DNA of 64,000 nucleotides, taken from positions 4,085 to 68,084 of the forward strand of contig CAZOAJ010000011.1 of assembly GCA_964577935.1 (NCBI GenBank). The letters are read 5' to 3'. The stretch comes from JABDGV01 sp964577935 (GTDB lineage: Bacteria > Chlamydiota > Chlamydiia > Chlamydiales > FEN-1388). Made by a program: the position numbers and the translations under genes. The notes beneath the pieces are model-generated. The model saw only the letters and a program-made list of their open reading frames with translations, was not told the origin of the DNA and did no database searches. Below, in pieces: positions 63,152 through 64,000 of this stretch (position 1 is its first letter; every line of letters starts with the position of its first letter).

Positions 63152-63510
63152 AATTTCTTTCCAGCACTTTCAATATAGTTGTTAATATGCCGACGAATAG
63201 GCTCTTTATATGTCGGACTTATAAATGTATGATCAAAAATAGGCGTCTGGAGATGCGATTTTAATTGAATAATCAACTCTCTTTCCATGCGAAACCCCTT
63301 TTTGGTCAATATATGGAACAAAATCTCTATAGGGAGCCGCTCGATAATGTATAAGATCTTTACAAGTAGATGGTGTATATACATTAACGAATGCTCCAAT
63401 GTAACGGTTGATGCATACATTTTGACGTAAATTTCTACTTCTGGTGGAGAAAGACTGCGCTCCTTTGGGTCTGCAATTTCGATTATAGAGGGTTGAAGAT
63501 GTCCGTACAA
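63148..63510 (-). CDS. Protein with a doubtful 5' end, possibly a start-degraded secreted protein
   Basis: 120 residues from TTG 63508-63510, ending in GKKL with the stop overlapping the next ATG, which argues for a real coding frame. Upstream in the same frame the codons read ATC-AAA-CTA..., giving (I)KLFLFCFLTYVLYG, an excellent signal peptide whose first codon would need to be ATG but is ATC (63544-63546). No ATG/GTG start lies further upstream before a stop. The 63592 frame in another phase has a good binding site (AGGTG) before ATG 63586. So a start mutation or frameshift at the 5' end is likely. Function unknown. Confidence 0.4.
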   Translation of the reverse strand: MYGHLQPSIIEIADPKERSLSPPEVEIYVKMYASTVTLEHSLMYIHHLLVKILYIIERLPIEILFHILTKKGFRMERELIIQLKSHLQTPIFDHTFISPTYKEPIRRHINNYIESAGKKL

Positions 63511-63695
63511 AACATACGTGAGGAAGCAGAAAAGGAATAGTTTGATGGTATGGCAGGGAGCGAACAGCAGGAGTAATTTTAATCATCGGCACCTATGAGG
63601 TGCTGATCATTGTCAATCCCATTCGTCATCGAGAGAAAGAGAATTAACATATCCGACAGCCTTTTAAAAAGATCAAAATCGATCAAGGACCGCTT

Positions 63696-63878
63696 TTATT
63701 TTAATTTGTCTTTTATTTTATCAATTTCTTCCATTGAAACCCCGATGCGAGTTTGAAATTCGCATTCATCTATTTCTCTTAATAATTCTTCAAAAGATTT
63801 ATTCAAAAAAATTAGTTCAGACGCATTTAGATTTAAAATCATCACACTTTTCTCCTCGTTGTTCGAAATTTTAGTCAT
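63696..63878 (-). CDS. Possible small helical protein, 60 residues
   Basis: MTKISNNEEKSVMILNLNAS continues with ELIFLNKSFEELLREIDECE and a charged helical end (EEIDKIKDKLK). No clear binding site precedes the ATG. The helical, charged composition makes a real small gene plausible, but the short length keeps confidence low. It is near the possible IS end at the right edge. Confidence 0.4.
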   Translation of the reverse strand: MTKISNNEEKSVMILNLNASELIFLNKSFEELLREIDECEFQTRIGVSMEEIDKIKDKLK

Positions 63879-63945
63879 AAAATTAACAACGGTTTGTTTC
63901 TTCGCTCCGATTTTTTTTTCGAAATTATTTACTTTGATTCCATGA

Positions 63946-64000
63946 GGCTGTGTTGCGTAAATGCCTGGGATTCAAGAAAAGCCTTTCTTTATTCATTAAA
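63946..64000 (+). mobile_element. Possible IS5/IS903-type terminal repeat at the window edge
   Basis: GGCTGTGTTGCGTAAATG at 63946-63963 resembles the 18-base terminal repeat of IS903 as I recall it (GGCTTTGTTGAATAAATC), a common form in IS5-family elements. If true, an insertion sequence extends to the right of the window. No transposase is visible, and the opposite end and target duplication cannot be checked here. Confidence 0.35.

Noticed and set aside
63233..63592. 119-codon frame starting MPMIKITPAV as a separate gene
   Set aside because: It overlaps the better-supported 63148 frame and its later half has shadow-like composition; kept only as evidence for a damaged 5' end.

Overview
The window looks like a chromosomal segment of a chlamydia-related bacterium (phylum Chlamydiota, probably outside the family Chlamydiaceae, for example a Simkania-, Waddlia- or Parachlamydia-like organism). 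The reasons are gene order and gene content. A ribosomal gene run from rplC to rplQ lacks rpsJ, rpsN, rpmD, rpmJ and rpsD, as I recall for Chlamydia. gapA lies just past rplQ, lpxC-fabZ-lpxA-fmt are in chlamydial order, and trxA, mip, aspS, hisS and dnaE lie close together. Between these conserved blocks sit genes with eukaryote-like or effector-like features. The species assignment is inference; no rRNA gene is present.

Layout. 0-7.4 kb: two tandem AGCS sodium:amino-acid symporters (one cut by the window edge), an unknown protein, DAHP synthase with a small partner, ComEC and an arginine/glutamate-rich unknown. 7.4-21.6 kb: gapA, then the ribosomal protein/secY/rpoA operon read leftward from rplC to rplQ and closed by a terminator at 8725-8760; long hairpins lie in the rplF-rplR and rplO-secY gaps. 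21.8-34.2 kb: an accessory block between rplC and fmt. It holds two Inc-like hydrophobic proteins where Chlamydia has Cap1/CT529, and a four-gene + strand cluster (APH-like kinase, lysozyme-like protein, SDR, full-length DHCR24-like FAD oxidoreductase). It ends with a six-gene biotin operon bioB-bioF-bioD-bioA followed by a ferritin-like protein and an unusual SAM methyltransferase.

34.2-51.1 kb: a BTB-like protein, then core genes: fmt, lpxA, fabZ, lpxC (lipid A and fatty acid synthesis), trhO, trxA, mip with a long acidic tail, aspS, hisS and dnaE. Two accessory genes lie between hisS and dnaE; one resembles YopJ/ULP-type cysteine proteases or acetyltransferases. 51.1-64 kb: an almost wholly accessory region with a HAD protein flanked by a repeat of the dnaE 3' end, paired lipoproteins and an adenylate kinase with an apparent signal peptide. 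It also has an OTU-type deubiquitinase candidate, a protein ending in the farnesylation-type CaaX box CIVS, a run of small secreted proteins and lipoproteins, and a possible IS5-type end at the right edge.

Taken together, the window mixes housekeeping blocks with host-interaction genes (OTU, YopJ/ULP-like, BTB-like, CaaX, Inc-like). It also carries metabolic additions of interest: the biotin operon with a candidate pimelate-forming step and the sterol-reductase-like enzyme. All function calls come from reading motifs by eye; no searches were run.
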